This document shows positions 16,775 to 25,897 of a stretch of DNA of 58,262 nt, piece by piece. The translations under genes were made by a program, and so were the position numbers. How positions within the stretch are numbered: position 1 is the first letter of the stretch; each line of letters begins with the position of its first letter. This stretch comes from Nocardiopsis suaedae. Lineage in GTDB: Bacteria > Actinomycetota > Actinomycetes > Streptosporangiales > Streptosporangiaceae. Location: positions 1-58,262 of the forward strand of contig NZ_JAQFWP010000044.1 of the NCBI RefSeq assembly GCF_027706745.1, given 5' to 3'. A model generated the notes under the pieces. The model did no database searches and was not told the origin of the DNA. It saw only the letters and a program-made list of their open reading frames with translations.

Positions 16775-18409
16775 ATGGCCGACGAGGATCGGATCAAGAA
16801 GCTCGCGCGCGAAGCGCGGCGCAATGCCCGTAAGAACGCCGGCGGCGGCAGCGGGGGCGGTTCGAACATCCCCCGCGACGAATGGGGCGTCCCCCTCGAC
16901 CCCAAGCACGTCCGCTCGGGCCTCTACGCGCGCGAATCCCGCCTGGCCCGCATGGGCGAGGGGCCCAAACGCAAGGACTTCAAGCGCCTCTTCACCCTCA
17001 AGCGCCTCCCTTTCCTGGCCGCCGGGCTCGCGGCGTCGGTGTTCGTCTCCTACTACTGGGGGAGCCAGAACATCACGGCGATCTTCGACCCGCCCATGAA
17101 GACCGAGGGGGAGTCCACGGCCGCCGTCCCCGTCTGGGAGGCCCCGGCGGACGACGTCCACCGGCCGGGCGGGGCGACCACCGACTTCGACGAGGTCTTC
17201 GCCCTGTGGCCGGGCGGCGGCGGTGCCGTGCGCGCCGACCGGGCGGGCGTGACCGCCTACGGCGTCGAGGACGGCTCCGCCTCCTGGCGCTTCACCGAGG
17301 GCGAGGGGCTGTGCGCCGCCGCCCAGGACCCCGCCGGGGAGGACGGCGGCTTGGCGCTGGTGATCGTCGAGCGCGAGGGCGGCGCCGGGGACGACGGCGC
17401 GCTGTGCGACACCCTGGTGGCGCTCGACCTGGACACCGGCGAGGAGCGGTGGCGCTGGGAGGTGCCCGAGCTGAACGAGGCCGAAGGCATCCCCGGCCGG
17501 GACGTGCACGTGTGGGCCGACGGTCCGAGGGCGCTGGCCGCCTGGGGGCCGCTGCTGGTCGGGGTGGACGCCGCCGACGGTGAGACGCTGTGGGCCGAGA
17601 CCGGGATCGAGGGGCCCGGCGAGGACTGCGTCTCGCACGGCAACGACGTGATGACCGAAGGCGGGAGCGCGGCGGTCGCGGGGAGCTGCGAGACCTCTGA
17701 CGGCACGAGCGCACCGTTCGCCGCCCGGCTGGACACCGCGACCGGGGAGGTGTCCGGGGTGCGGGCCTTCCCCACGGACATGAACATCGACTTCCTGAGC
17801 TCGGTCAGCGTCGTCAGCACGGACCCCTTGGCCGTGGTGCACGCGTCGCTGTCGTCGGAGCTGTCGTCGCTGCTGTCGGACGGGGACGGAGACGAGGAGC
17901 CGACCATCGGCTCGGAACTGCTGATCGCCGACGGCGAGGACGGGTGGAAGCGGATCGACGCCACCCAGGAGTCCGGCTACGGGGCGGCCAGCGAGGAGTG
18001 GCGGCTGGGCGACTCCGAGACGGCGCTGGCCTCCCACGACGGGGTGCTGTACGCGTCCCCGGGGAACTGGTCGGCCGACGAGCGGATGGTCGCGATCGAT
18101 CTGGAGGCCGGGGAGATCCTGTGGAACCGGCGCGTCGACGAGCACGCGGTGCAGGTGGTCGGCGCGGACGACCGGGGCGTGCTGGCGGTGGCCGAATACG
18201 GCGACAGCACGGAAGAGGAGACCCGCGTGCTGCGGCTGCCCCTCGACGGGGAGGGCCGCGCCCGGGTGCTCGCCACGGGCCTGCCCGAGCAGTCCTACAA
18301 CGCCGCGGGCGCCGTGCACGCCGTGGAGATCGACGGCGGGTTCGCGGTGGGCGCGCCGACCGACCCCTACGACGACGGACCGGTGGTCCCCCTGACCGCG
18401 GCCCGGTGA
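16775..18409 (+). CDS. Membrane-anchored PQQ-like beta-propeller protein
   Basis: 544 residues. A basic cytoplasmic N-terminus (1-75, with RIKKLAREARRNARKN), one membrane helix (about 77-98, LPFLAAGLAASVFVSYYWG), then a large extracellular region. That region repeats the blade pattern of PQQ-like propellers: LVALDLDTGEERWRWEV, LVGVDAADGETLWAE, MVAIDLEAGEILWNRRV. Such folds without the PQQ ligands serve as binding or scaffold domains. ATG at 16775 has GGAAGAG upstream; the frame continues upstream but becomes Pro/Arg-rich noise. Two small paralogous membrane proteins flank it, hinting at an envelope complex. Ligand unknown. Confidence 0.8.
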   Translation: MADEDRIKKLAREARRNARKNAGGGSGGGSNIPRDEWGVPLDPKHVRSGLYARESRLARMGEGPKRKDFKRLFTLKRLPFLAAGLAASVFVSYYWGSQNITAIFDPPMKTEGESTAAVPVWEAPADDVHRPGGATTDFDEVFALWPGGGGAVRADRAGVTAYGVEDGSASWRFTEGEGLCAAAQDPAGEDGGLALVIVEREGGAGDDGALCDTLVALDLDTGEERWRWEVPELNEAEGIPGRDVHVWADGPRALAAWGPLLVGVDAADGETLWAETGIEGPGEDCVSHGNDVMTEGGSAAVAGSCETSDGTSAPFAARLDTATGEVSGVRAFPTDMNIDFLSSVSVVSTDPLAVVHASLSSELSSLLSDGDGDEEPTIGSELLIADGEDGWKRIDATQESGYGAASEEWRLGDSETALASHDGVLYASPGNWSADERMVAIDLEAGEILWNRRVDEHAVQVVGADDRGVLAVAEYGDSTEEETRVLRLPLDGEGRARVLATGLPEQSYNAAGAVHAVEIDGGFAVGAPTDPYDDGPVVPLTAAR

Positions 18410-18428
18410 GGCCGGCGGGAACCGATCA

Positions 18429-18452
18429 CGAAGGAACGAAGGAACGAAGGAA
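18429..18452 (+). repeat. Three tandem 8-bp units carrying the ribosome site
   Basis: CGAAGGAA occurs three times head to tail, ending eight bases before the ATG at 18461. Each unit contains AAGGA, so the gene has three equivalent Shine-Dalgarno cores. Gain or loss of a unit by slippage would move them. Confidence 0.75.
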
Positions 18453-18460
18453 CGACGGAC

Positions 18461-18760
18461 ATGAACATCGCCCTGCGCATCATCCTGCACGCACTGCAGG
18501 TCGTCTGCCTGCTCATCGCCGCGTTCGGGGGCATCGCCATGCTGGTGTTCGCCACCAGCGGCGAGGAGATGGTGAACGAGGACCTGCTCATATCGAACAC
18601 GTTCATCATCTTCGCGCTGCTGGGGGGCGCGTTCGCGCCGTCGAAGTGGACGCTGAAGCGCCAGAGCACGGAGAAGGCGGCCCCGGCTCCGGTCCAGGCC
18701 CCCGCCCCGCATCAGCCGGGCCCGTACCCGCCCCACCCGGGGCAGCACGCGGGACGGTAG
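18461..18760 (+). CDS. Small two-helix membrane protein, paralogue of 16112-16408
   Basis: 99 residues: MNIALRIILHALQVVCLLIA opens the first helix, which runs to about residue 33. A short acidic loop (SGEEMVNEDLL) follows, then a second helix (about 46-62) and a Pro-rich tail ending HPGQHAGR. Same architecture and opening motif as the gene at 16112. It follows the beta-propeller gene by 51 bp and is probably co-transcribed with it. Its leader holds three repeated ribosome-binding cores. Function unknown. Confidence 0.75.
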   Translation: MNIALRIILHALQVVCLLIAAFGGIAMLVFATSGEEMVNEDLLISNTFIIFALLGGAFAPSKWTLKRQSTEKAAPAPVQAPAPHQPGPYPPHPGQHAGR

Positions 18761-18792
18761 CGGACGAGACGGCGCCGTGGCCCGCCGCGGGG

Positions 18793-20148
18793 TCACCCCT
18801 CCAGCTTCTCCACCGCGTTCACGTAGGCCTCGTTGAAGGTCGGGAACTGGGCGATCCCGTCGGCCAGGACGTCCAGGGGGACCTCCGCGCGCACCGCCAA
18901 GGCCGCGGTATGGATCCACTCCCCGGCCATCGGCGCCACCGCCCACGCCCCGATCAGGACCCGGCGCCCGGTGTCGGCCAGCACGCCCAGGCGGCCCCGC
19001 GGGTCGGTCGAGTAGGTCCACGGACGCGCCAGCTCCGTCGGCAGGTCCACCTCCGCCGACGCGGTCGCGATGCCGCGCTCGGCCGCCTGCCGCGCGGTCA
19101 GCCCCACCGCCGCCGTCTCCGGGTCGGTGAACAGCACCCGCGGCACCGCCGTGTAGTCCGCACGGCGGTCCCGCCCCAGGAGGTTGTCGGCGACCACGCG
19201 CCCCTGGTACTTGGCGACGTGCGTCAGCGCCGCCACCCCGGTGACGTCGCCGACCGCCCACAGCCCTTCCGCGGCCCGGCAGCGGTCGTCCACCTCCAGC
19301 CCCCTGCGGCCGACGTCGACCCCCTGCTCTTCCAGTCCCAGCCCGGCCGTGTTCGGGGTACGGCCGGTGGCCGCGAGCACCACCTCGGCCTCCACCCGCG
19401 AGCCGTCGTCCAGCTCCAGCGCGCTGAGCCCGGCGTCGTCGCGGAACGCCTTGACCACCTTGGTCCCCGTGCGCACCCGCGCCCCGTCGCGCTCCAGCGC
19501 CGCGGCGGCCTCCGCGCCGACCTCGGGCTCCTCCCGGCCCAGCAGGTGGTCCCCGCGCTCCAGCAGTTCGACGCCGGCCCCCATGCGCGCGAGGAACTGC
19601 CCCATCTCCACGGCCACCGCGCCCCCGCCGATCACGGCGACCGACGCGGGGACGCGCTCCAGCGTGGTCGCCTCCCGGTTGGTCCACGTCTCCACCGCGT
19701 CCAGCCCGGGGAGCGGCGGCAGCGCGGGCGACGACCCCGTCGCCACCACGATGTCGGGCGCGGCCAGGGTGCGGCCGGCCGCCTCCACCCGCCACGGGCC
19801 GCGGCCGGTCACCCGGGCGGCCCCCTTGACCACCGTGACGCCCTGCTCCTCGTAGCCCGCCACCTGACGGGAGTCGTCGAAGTGCCGTACGAGGGTGTCG
19901 CGGTAGTTCCGGATGCCCGGCCAGTCCAGCCCCGGCTCCGCGACCCCGGCCGACCCCGCGGCCTCGGACCGCACCTCGGGCGGGCGCAGCAGCGTCTTGG
20001 ACGGGATGCAGGCGTAGTACCCGCACTCGCCGCCGATCAGCTCCCGCTCCACGACCGCGACCCGCCTGCCCGCCGCCGCCAGGCGGGACGCGACCGTCTC
20101 CCCGCCGGGCCCCATTCCGATGACGACGGTGTCGAACCGTTCCTCCAC
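18793..20148 (-). CDS. FAD/NAD(P) disulfide oxidoreductase, class I flavoprotein, atypical C-terminus
   Basis: 451 residues, similar in plan to dihydrolipoamide dehydrogenase and mercuric reductase. The FAD site is VVIGMGPGGETVASRLA, the redox-active pair is CGYYACIPSK (CxxxxC), the NAD(P) site is VAVIGGGAVAVEMGQ and the second FAD site is GLWAVGDVTG. The C-terminal His-Pro motif that provides the acid/base in true lipoamide dehydrogenases reads FPTFNEA here, so the catalytic His is missing. It is therefore an unlikely E3 for the dehydrogenase at 2.4-5.9 kb. It lies 114 bp downstream of ispG on the same strand and could end that operon. Substrate unknown. Confidence 0.85.
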   Translation of the reverse strand: MEERFDTVVIGMGPGGETVASRLAAAGRRVAVVERELIGGECGYYACIPSKTLLRPPEVRSEAAGSAGVAEPGLDWPGIRNYRDTLVRHFDDSRQVAGYEEQGVTVVKGAARVTGRGPWRVEAAGRTLAAPDIVVATGSSPALPPLPGLDAVETWTNREATTLERVPASVAVIGGGAVAVEMGQFLARMGAGVELLERGDHLLGREEPEVGAEAAAALERDGARVRTGTKVVKAFRDDAGLSALELDDGSRVEAEVVLAATGRTPNTAGLGLEEQGVDVGRRGLEVDDRCRAAEGLWAVGDVTGVAALTHVAKYQGRVVADNLLGRDRRADYTAVPRVLFTDPETAAVGLTARQAAERGIATASAEVDLPTELARPWTYSTDPRGRLGVLADTGRRVLIGAWAVAPMAGEWIHTAALAVRAEVPLDVLADGIAQFPTFNEAYVNAVEKLEG

Positions 20149-20262
20149 GGCAGCCTCCTCGGTCCGCTGTCCGCTCCCTGGCTACCCCGGCGGGCGGGAC
20201 GGGTCGACGCGCCGCGCCGGTCGCGCCCCGGGCGGCCTCCTCCTCCGGCCGGGGCGCGGGGG

Positions 20263-21405
20263 TCACCCGTCCTCGGACACCTCCGCGATCTCCATCGCCT
20301 TCTCGATCAGCGCCTCCACGATCCTCGACTCCGGTACGGTCGCCACCACCTCGCCCTTCACGAAGATCTGCCCCTTGCCGTTGCCGCAGGACACGCCGAT
20401 GTCGGCCTCCCGCGCCTCCCCGGGGCCGTTCACCACGCACCCCATCACCGCCACCCGCAGCGCCGCCGGGAACCCCTCGAACGCGGCGGCCACCTCCTGG
20501 GCCAGCGTGTGCACGTCCACCTGGGCCCGCCCGCACGACGGGCAGGACACGATCTCCAGCCCCCGCTCCCGCAGGGCGAACGCCTCCAGGATCTGGATGC
20601 CGACCTTGACCTCCTCCACCGGCGGCGCCGACAGCGACACCCGGATCGTGTCCCCGATCCCCCGGCTCAGCAGCGCCCCGAACGCCGCCGCCGACTTCAC
20701 GGTGCCCTGCGGCGGCGGCCCGGCCTCGGTCACCCCCAGGTGCAGCGGGTAGTCGCAGCGCTCGGACAGCAGCTCGTAGGCGGGCACCACCACCGCCGGG
20801 TCGTGGTGCTTGACCGAGATCTTGATGTCGCCGAACCCGTGCTCCTCGAACAAGGAGCACTCCCACAGCGCCGACTCCACCAGCGCCTCGGGCGTCGCGC
20901 CGCCGTGCTTGGCCAGCAGGCGGCTGTCGAGCGACCCCGCGTTGACGCCGATGCGGATGGGCACCTGCGCGTCGGCGGCGGCCCGCGCGATCTCGCCGAC
21001 CCGGTCGTCGAACCTCTTGATGTTGCCCGGGTTCACCCGCACCGCGGCGCACCCGGCCTCGATCGCGGCGAAGACGTACTTGGGCTGGAAGTGGATGTCG
21101 GCGACCACCGGGATCTGCGACCGCGCGGCGATCCTCGGCAGCGCCCCGGCGTCGTCGGCGCTGGGCACCGCCACCCGCACGATCTGGCAGCCGGCCGCCG
21201 TCAGCTCGGCGATCTGCTGCAGCGTGGCGTCGACGTCGGCGGTGACGGTGGTCGTCATGGACTGCACCGACACCGGCGCGCCGCCGCCCACCGGCACGCC
21301 GCCCACGTCGAGGCGGCGGGTGGGGCGGCGGTCGGGCGCGCGCGGCCCCGTCCACGGCTCGGGGTCGGAGGGCATGCGGGGGAAGCCCAGTTCGGTCGCG
21401 GTCAT
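20263..21405 (-). CDS. ispG: 4-hydroxy-3-methylbut-2-en-1-yl diphosphate synthase (IspG/GcpE)
   Basis: 380 residues, complete. IspG is the 4Fe-4S enzyme that turns MEcPP into HMBPP, the sixth step of the MEP pathway. Key parts: [20 protein letters not shown] at the start of the TIM barrel, [26 protein letters not shown], and the iron-sulfur ligands in [11 protein letters not shown] and [11 protein letters not shown]. The ATG at 21405-21403 overlaps the dxs stop (ATGA), so it is translationally coupled. GGAGAGGAG lies upstream. Clustered with dxs, ispH and a prenyl synthase behind the encapsulin/terpene synthase genes, it is probably a second, pathway-dedicated copy (inference). Confidence 0.96.
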   Translation of the reverse strand: MTATELGFPRMPSDPEPWTGPRAPDRRPTRRLDVGGVPVGGGAPVSVQSMTTTVTADVDATLQQIAELTAAGCQIVRVAVPSADDAGALPRIAARSQIPVVADIHFQPKYVFAAIEAGCAAVRVNPGNIKRFDDRVGEIARAAADAQVPIRIGVNAGSLDSRLLAKHGGATPEALVESALWECSLFEEHGFGDIKISVKHHDPAVVVPAYELLSERCDYPLHLGVTEAGPPPQGTVKSAAAFGALLSRGIGDTIRVSLSAPPVEEVKVGIQILEAFALRERGLEIVSCPSCGRAQVDVHTLAQEVAAAFEGFPAALRVAVMGCVVNGPGEAREADIGVSCGNGKGQIFVKGEVVATVPESRIVEALIEKAMEIAEVSEDG

Positions 21406-23273
21406 GGTGTGCTCCTCTCCCGGCGGACCCCGGAGTGCCCGGAGGCTCCGGGCCGGGAGCCGCCGTGCGGAAGGTGGTCGAGGACGGCGGCGGCGATCCC
21501 CGCCGGGTCGAGGCCGTGCTCGTCGAGGATCCCGGCGCGTGGGCCGTGCGGGAGGAACCGCGGCGGCAGCGCCAGGGTGACCGTGCGGGTGGCCGACCCG
21601 CGCCGGGCCAGCTCCTGGCCGAGCCGGGCGCCCAGGGAGTTGGCCGCGGTGGCGTCCTCGGCGGTCAGCACGAGGGGGTGCGCGGCGGCCAGTTCCACCA
21701 GGGCGTTGTCGAGCGGCGCGATCCACCGCGGGTCGGCCGCGCTGGTGCGCACCCCGCGCGCCGCCAGCATCCGGGAGGCCTCCAGGCAGGCCCCCGCCAT
21801 CGGCCCCACGCCTAGCAGCAGCACGTCGGCGGCGGGGTCCTCCCGCAGCAGGTCGCAGTGGCCGATCCGGGCCTGCGCGGGCACGTCCGGCCCGGCCGAG
21901 GCCTTGGGGTAGCGCAGTGCGGTCGGCCCGCCGTCCTCGTCGACCGCCTCGCGCAGCAGCTCCCGCAGCGCGGCGCAGTCCCGGGGCGCGGCCAGCCGCA
22001 GCCCCGGCACCACCGGCAGCAGCGCCGCGTCCCACATCCCGTGGTGGCTGGGCCCGTCCGGGCCGGTCACCCCCGCCCGGTCCAGCACCAGCACCACCGG
22101 CAGCCGGTGCAGGGCCGCGTCCAACAGCACCTGGTCGAAGGCGCGGCCGAGGAAGGTGGAGTAGACCGCCACCACCGGCCGCGCCCCGCCCAGCGCGAGC
22201 CCGGCGGCGGAGGTCACCGCGTGCTGCTCGGCGATGCCCACGTCGAAGACGCGCCCGGGGAAGCGGCGCGCGAACGCCTCCAGCCCGGTCGGCCCGGGCA
22301 TGGCGGCGGTCACGCACACCACGTCCGGGCGCTCGGCGCCGATCGCCGCGATCTCCTCGCCGAACACCGAGGTCCAGGACGGGCCGGACGGGGACCGCGC
22401 GCGGCCGGTGCGCGGGTCGACCACGCCCACGGTGTGCAGGTGGTCGGCCCGGTCCCGCTCGGCCGGCGGGTACCCGTGCCCCTTGCCGGTGACGCAGTGC
22501 ACCACCGTCGGCCGTCCGAGGGCGGCGGCCTCGCGCAGCGCGTCCTCCACCGCCCGGGTGTCGTGCCCGTCGACCGGCCCCAGGTAGGCGAGGCCGAGGG
22601 CGGTGAACACGCCGCCCCCGTCCTCGCCCGCCGCCTCCCTGCCGTCCGACCCGCGCAGGCGCGCCAGGTGTGCGGCCAGCCCGCCGGAGGTGGGGGAGTA
22701 GGAGCGCCCGTTGTCGTTGAGCACCACCACGACCGGCCGGTCGGGCGCGGCGCCCAGGTTGTTCAGCGCCTCCAGGCTCATCCCGCCGGTGAGCGCGCCG
22801 TCGCCGACCAGCGCCACCACCCGGCGGCGCCGCTCACCGCGCAGGGCCAGCGCCTTGGCCAGCCCGTCGGCGTAGGACAGCGCGGTCGAGGCGTGCGAGT
22901 TCTCGATGACGTCGGTGCCCGACTCGGCGCGGCTGGGGTAGCCGGACATCCCGCCCTCCGCGCGCAGCCCGTCGAACCCCTCCCGCCGCCCGGTGAGCAG
23001 CTTGTGCACGTAGGACTGGTGGCCGGTGTCGAAGAGCAGCACGTCCCCGCCCTCGCGGACGTCGAACACGCGGTGCAGGGCCAGCGTCAGCTCCACCACC
23101 CCGAGGTTGGGGCCCAGATGCCCGCCGGTCCGGCAGACCCGGTCGATGAGGAAGGAGCGGATCTGCCCGGCCAGGTCCGGCAGCAGCGCGTCGGGCAGGG
23201 CGCGCAGGTCGGCGGGGGAGTCGACGCGGTCCAGCAGCGGCGTGTGCGGACCGGCCCCGTTCGCCCCCGTCAT
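21402..23273 (-). CDS. dxs: 1-deoxy-D-xylulose-5-phosphate synthase (DXS)
   Basis: 623 residues, normal size. DXS joins pyruvate and glyceraldehyde 3-phosphate using thiamine diphosphate, the first and flux-setting step of the MEP route. Present are [33 protein letters not shown], the ThDP site [20 protein letters not shown] with ND in [11 protein letters not shown], and [15 protein letters not shown] with the catalytic Glu. The ATG at 23273 overlaps the ispH stop (ATGA) and its own stop overlaps ispG. A C-terminal tail of about 15 residues after ILDHLPHGG-like sequence is extra. Likely a cluster-specific isozyme. Confidence 0.96.
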   Translation of the reverse strand: MTGANGAGPHTPLLDRVDSPADLRALPDALLPDLAGQIRSFLIDRVCRTGGHLGPNLGVVELTLALHRVFDVREGGDVLLFDTGHQSYVHKLLTGRREGFDGLRAEGGMSGYPSRAESGTDVIENSHASTALSYADGLAKALALRGERRRRVVALVGDGALTGGMSLEALNNLGAAPDRPVVVVLNDNGRSYSPTSGGLAAHLARLRGSDGREAAGEDGGGVFTALGLAYLGPVDGHDTRAVEDALREAAALGRPTVVHCVTGKGHGYPPAERDRADHLHTVGVVDPRTGRARSPSGPSWTSVFGEEIAAIGAERPDVVCVTAAMPGPTGLEAFARRFPGRVFDVGIAEQHAVTSAAGLALGGARPVVAVYSTFLGRAFDQVLLDAALHRLPVVLVLDRAGVTGPDGPSHHGMWDAALLPVVPGLRLAAPRDCAALRELLREAVDEDGGPTALRYPKASAGPDVPAQARIGHCDLLREDPAADVLLLGVGPMAGACLEASRMLAARGVRTSAADPRWIAPLDNALVELAAAHPLVLTAEDATAANSLGARLGQELARRGSATRTVTLALPPRFLPHGPRAGILDEHGLDPAGIAAAVLDHLPHGGSRPGASGHSGVRRERSTP

Positions 23274-24586
23274 CGGCGCCTCACCGGGGCGGGCAGGGTG
23301 AAGTGCACGGTCTCGCGGGCGGTCTCGTACTCGGTGACCGACAGCGGCCCCAGCCCGCGCAGCGCCGCGACCACCGCGTCGACCAGGGCGGGCGGCGCGG
23401 AGGCCCCGGCCGTCAGCCCCACCGTGCGGGCACCGGCCAGCCACTCGGGGCGGATGTCGCCGGGGGCGTCGATCAGGTGCGCCGGGGTGCCGTTCCGCTC
23501 GGCCAGCTCCACCAGGCGCACGGAGTTGGAGGAGTTGTCCGACCCGACGACCAGCACCGTGTCGGACTCGTCGGCGATGGCGGCCAGGGCGTCCTGCCGG
23601 TTGGTGGTGGCGTAGCAGATGTCGTCGGAGGCGGGACCGCGCAGCGCGGGGAAGCGGGCGCGCAGCACGTCCACGATCTCGGCCGTCTCGTCCACGGCCA
23701 GCGTGGTCTGGGTGAGGTAGGAGATCCGGCCGGGGTCGGGCACCTCCAGCCGGGCCGCCTCCTCGGGGGTCTGCACCAGGACGGTGCGGGAGGGCGCCTC
23801 GCCCAGCGTGCCCTCGACCTCTTCGTGCCCCCCGTGCCCGATGAGCACCACGGTGTCCCCGCGGGACGCGAACCGGCGCGCCTCGGTGTGCACCTTGGTG
23901 ACCAGGGGGCAGGTGGCGTCGATGACGTCGAGGCCGCGCCGGTCGGCCTCCTCGCGGACGGCGGGGGACACCCCGTGGGCGGAGAAGACGACGGTCCGCC
24001 CGGCCGGGACGGCGTCCAGCTCGTCGACGAAGACCGCGCCGCGCTCCTGCAGGTCGGCCACGACGCGGGTGTTGTGCACGATCTGCTTGCGCACGTAGAC
24101 GGGGGCGCCGCACTGCTCCAGCGCGCGTTCGACGATCTCGATGGCCCGCTCCACCCCGGCGCAGAACGAGCGCGGAGCGGCCAGGAGAACCCGGCGGGGG
24201 ACACCGGCCGCCTCCCGCCAGGAGGAGAACGCCGCACGGGCGGCCTCCTCGGTCCGCGCGGCCGCGCCTTCCCGCAGGTCCTCGATCTCGACCCCCAGGC
24301 CGATACGGGCGTCGGCGCCTTCGGCGCCGGTGCCGTCGAGGACGGCGGCGAGGACGGCGCCCGCGCCGGTGCCGCCGGGGCCGGGCAGGGAGACCGGTCC
24401 GCGCCGGACCGGGACCCCGGCGCGGGTGAGGGAACCGTCGAGCAGGTCGGCGGCGGGGCAGGGGACGGGCGGCCCGTCGTCGGGGACGAGGACGTCGGCG
24501 ACCAGCGCCGCCGTGGGCCCGGTGCCGCCGGGGGGCGGTCCGGCCGCGTGCGACGGAAGGCCCGTCGCACCGCTGGAAACGGTCAT
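23270..24586 (-). CDS. ispH: 4-hydroxy-3-methylbut-2-enyl diphosphate reductase (IspH) with N-terminal extension
   Basis: 438 residues; the usual enzyme has about 310-330. The IspH domain starts near residue 130 ([20 protein letters not shown]) and holds the three 4Fe-4S cysteines in [17 protein letters not shown] and [11 protein letters not shown], plus the [10 protein letters not shown] and SSNSVRLVE segments. It makes IPP and DMAPP from HMBPP. The first 130 residues form a distinct region with [20 protein letters not shown] and [12 protein letters not shown], of unknown function. Similar long forms occur in actinomycetes; here it could aid docking to a partner or shell (inference). GAGGAGG precedes the ATG. 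Confidence 0.93.
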   Translation of the reverse strand: MTVSSGATGLPSHAAGPPPGGTGPTAALVADVLVPDDGPPVPCPAADLLDGSLTRAGVPVRRGPVSLPGPGGTGAGAVLAAVLDGTGAEGADARIGLGVEIEDLREGAAARTEEAARAAFSSWREAAGVPRRVLLAAPRSFCAGVERAIEIVERALEQCGAPVYVRKQIVHNTRVVADLQERGAVFVDELDAVPAGRTVVFSAHGVSPAVREEADRRGLDVIDATCPLVTKVHTEARRFASRGDTVVLIGHGGHEEVEGTLGEAPSRTVLVQTPEEAARLEVPDPGRISYLTQTTLAVDETAEIVDVLRARFPALRGPASDDICYATTNRQDALAAIADESDTVLVVGSDNSSNSVRLVELAERNGTPAHLIDAPGDIRPEWLAGARTVGLTAGASAPPALVDAVVAALRGLGPLSVTEYETARETVHFTLPAPVRRR

Positions 24587-24710
24587 GGCTTCCTCCTCGG
24601 GGGTCGTCGTGTCGGAAGTCGACGGATAGTGGTGATACGGCCCCTCTCGGTGACGGGGGCGGGGCGTCCCGCGCCGGTGCCGCGGCCGCGGGAGGCCCGC
24701 CCGGCCCGTC

Positions 24711-25802
24711 CTAGCCGTCGCGGTGGGCGGCCAGGCGTGCCAGGGACGCCAGCTCCTCCCGGTGGCGGCCGGGGGGGACCGCCGTGCGCAGGGCCTCCAA
24801 CGCGTTCTCCAGCAGGGCGTCCGCCCGTTCGGTCGCCCACGCCCGGCCGCCCGCCGCCTCCACGAGGCCCGCCGCGTGCTCGGCCTCGGCGCCGGAGAGC
24901 CGCTCGTGCCCGGCCATCAGCGCGTGCAGCTCGTCCCCGGCGGGGGTCCCCGACGCCACCGCCGCCACCACCGGCAGCGTCTTCTTCCGGCTGCGCAGGT
25001 CGGAGTGGACCGGCTTGCCGGTCACCTCCGGGTCGCCCCAGATCCCCAGCAGGTCGTCGGCGATCTGGAAGGACAGCCCCAGGTTCGCGCCGAAGTCGCG
25101 CATCGCCCCCACCCGGGCCGGTCCCGCCCCCGCCCACAGCGCGCCCAGGGCGGTACAGCAGGCCATCAGGGCCCCCGTCTTGCCGTGCGCCATGGACAGG
25201 CACTCGTCCAGGTCCACGTCCTCGCGCCGTTCGAAGGAGAGGTCGGCCGACTGGCCGCCGATCAGGTCCTGCACGGCGGCGGCGAGCACCCGCCCGGCCT
25301 CGGCGGCGCGGTGCGCCCCCACGAGGGACCCGCCCCGGGACACCTCCTCGAACGCCAGGGTGAGCAGCGCGTCCCCGGCCAGGACCGCCGGGCCCGCGCC
25401 GAACACCGTCCAGGCGGTGGGCCGGTGGCGGCGGGTGGTGTCCCCGTCCATCACGTCGTCGTGCAGGAGGGAGAAGTTGTGCACCAGCTCCACGGCGGCC
25501 GCGGGCGGCAGCGCCGGCCGGGCGCCGCCGCCGACGGCCTCGGCCGCCAGCAGCACCAGCGCCGGGCGCAGCGCCTTGCCGCCGCCCCCGGCCACCGGTG
25601 CCCCGTCTCCGTCGCACCAGCCGAAGTGGTACCCGCCGATGCGCCGCATCGCCGGGGGCAGGCCCTCCACGGCCTCGCGCAGCGCCGGGACCACCAGGTC
25701 GCGGGAGTCGGACAGCACACCGGCGGCGCTGCGCGGCGGCGGGCCCGCGGCGGCGGGCGGGGCCGGTGCGGTCGGCTCGGTTGCGGATTCTGTGGGGGAC
25801 AT
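24711..25802 (-). CDS. Polyprenyl diphosphate synthase (trans-isoprenyl)
   Basis: 363 residues. It condenses IPP with allylic diphosphates to make the substrate (FPP or GGPP) for a terpene cyclase. The first Asp-rich motif is [20 protein letters not shown] and the second is [29 protein letters not shown] binds IPP, and [11 protein letters not shown] is also standard. Phe at -5 and Ser at -4 before the first motif do not settle chain length. The first 28 or so residues ([20 protein letters not shown]...) are disordered Ala/Pro-rich, as in encapsulin cargo enzymes. ATG at 25802 has GGGAGG close by. Prenyl synthases are known cargo of family 2B encapsulins, and a shell gene lies 95 bp upstream. 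Confidence 0.92.
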   Translation of the reverse strand: MSPTESATEPTAPAPPAAAGPPPRSAAGVLSDSRDLVVPALREAVEGLPPAMRRIGGYHFGWCDGDGAPVAGGGGKALRPALVLLAAEAVGGGARPALPPAAAVELVHNFSLLHDDVMDGDTTRRHRPTAWTVFGAGPAVLAGDALLTLAFEEVSRGGSLVGAHRAAEAGRVLAAAVQDLIGGQSADLSFERREDVDLDECLSMAHGKTGALMACCTALGALWAGAGPARVGAMRDFGANLGLSFQIADDLLGIWGDPEVTGKPVHSDLRSRKKTLPVVAAVASGTPAGDELHALMAGHERLSGAEAEHAAGLVEAAGGRAWATERADALLENALEALRTAVPPGRHREELASLARLAAHRDG

Positions 25803-25897
25803 GGGACCTCCCAAACGGGTCGGCGCGGCCGGTCGGGCCTCGGTTCTCTCGGAGGAGGGGCGGGGCCGCCGCTGTGCGGGCGGCCCCGGGGACGGGT

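Noticed and set aside
18793-20148. The missing E3 (lpd) of the 2-oxoacid dehydrogenase
   Set aside because: The catalytic His of the C-terminal HPT motif is replaced by Phe and the gene lies in another operon 13 kb away.
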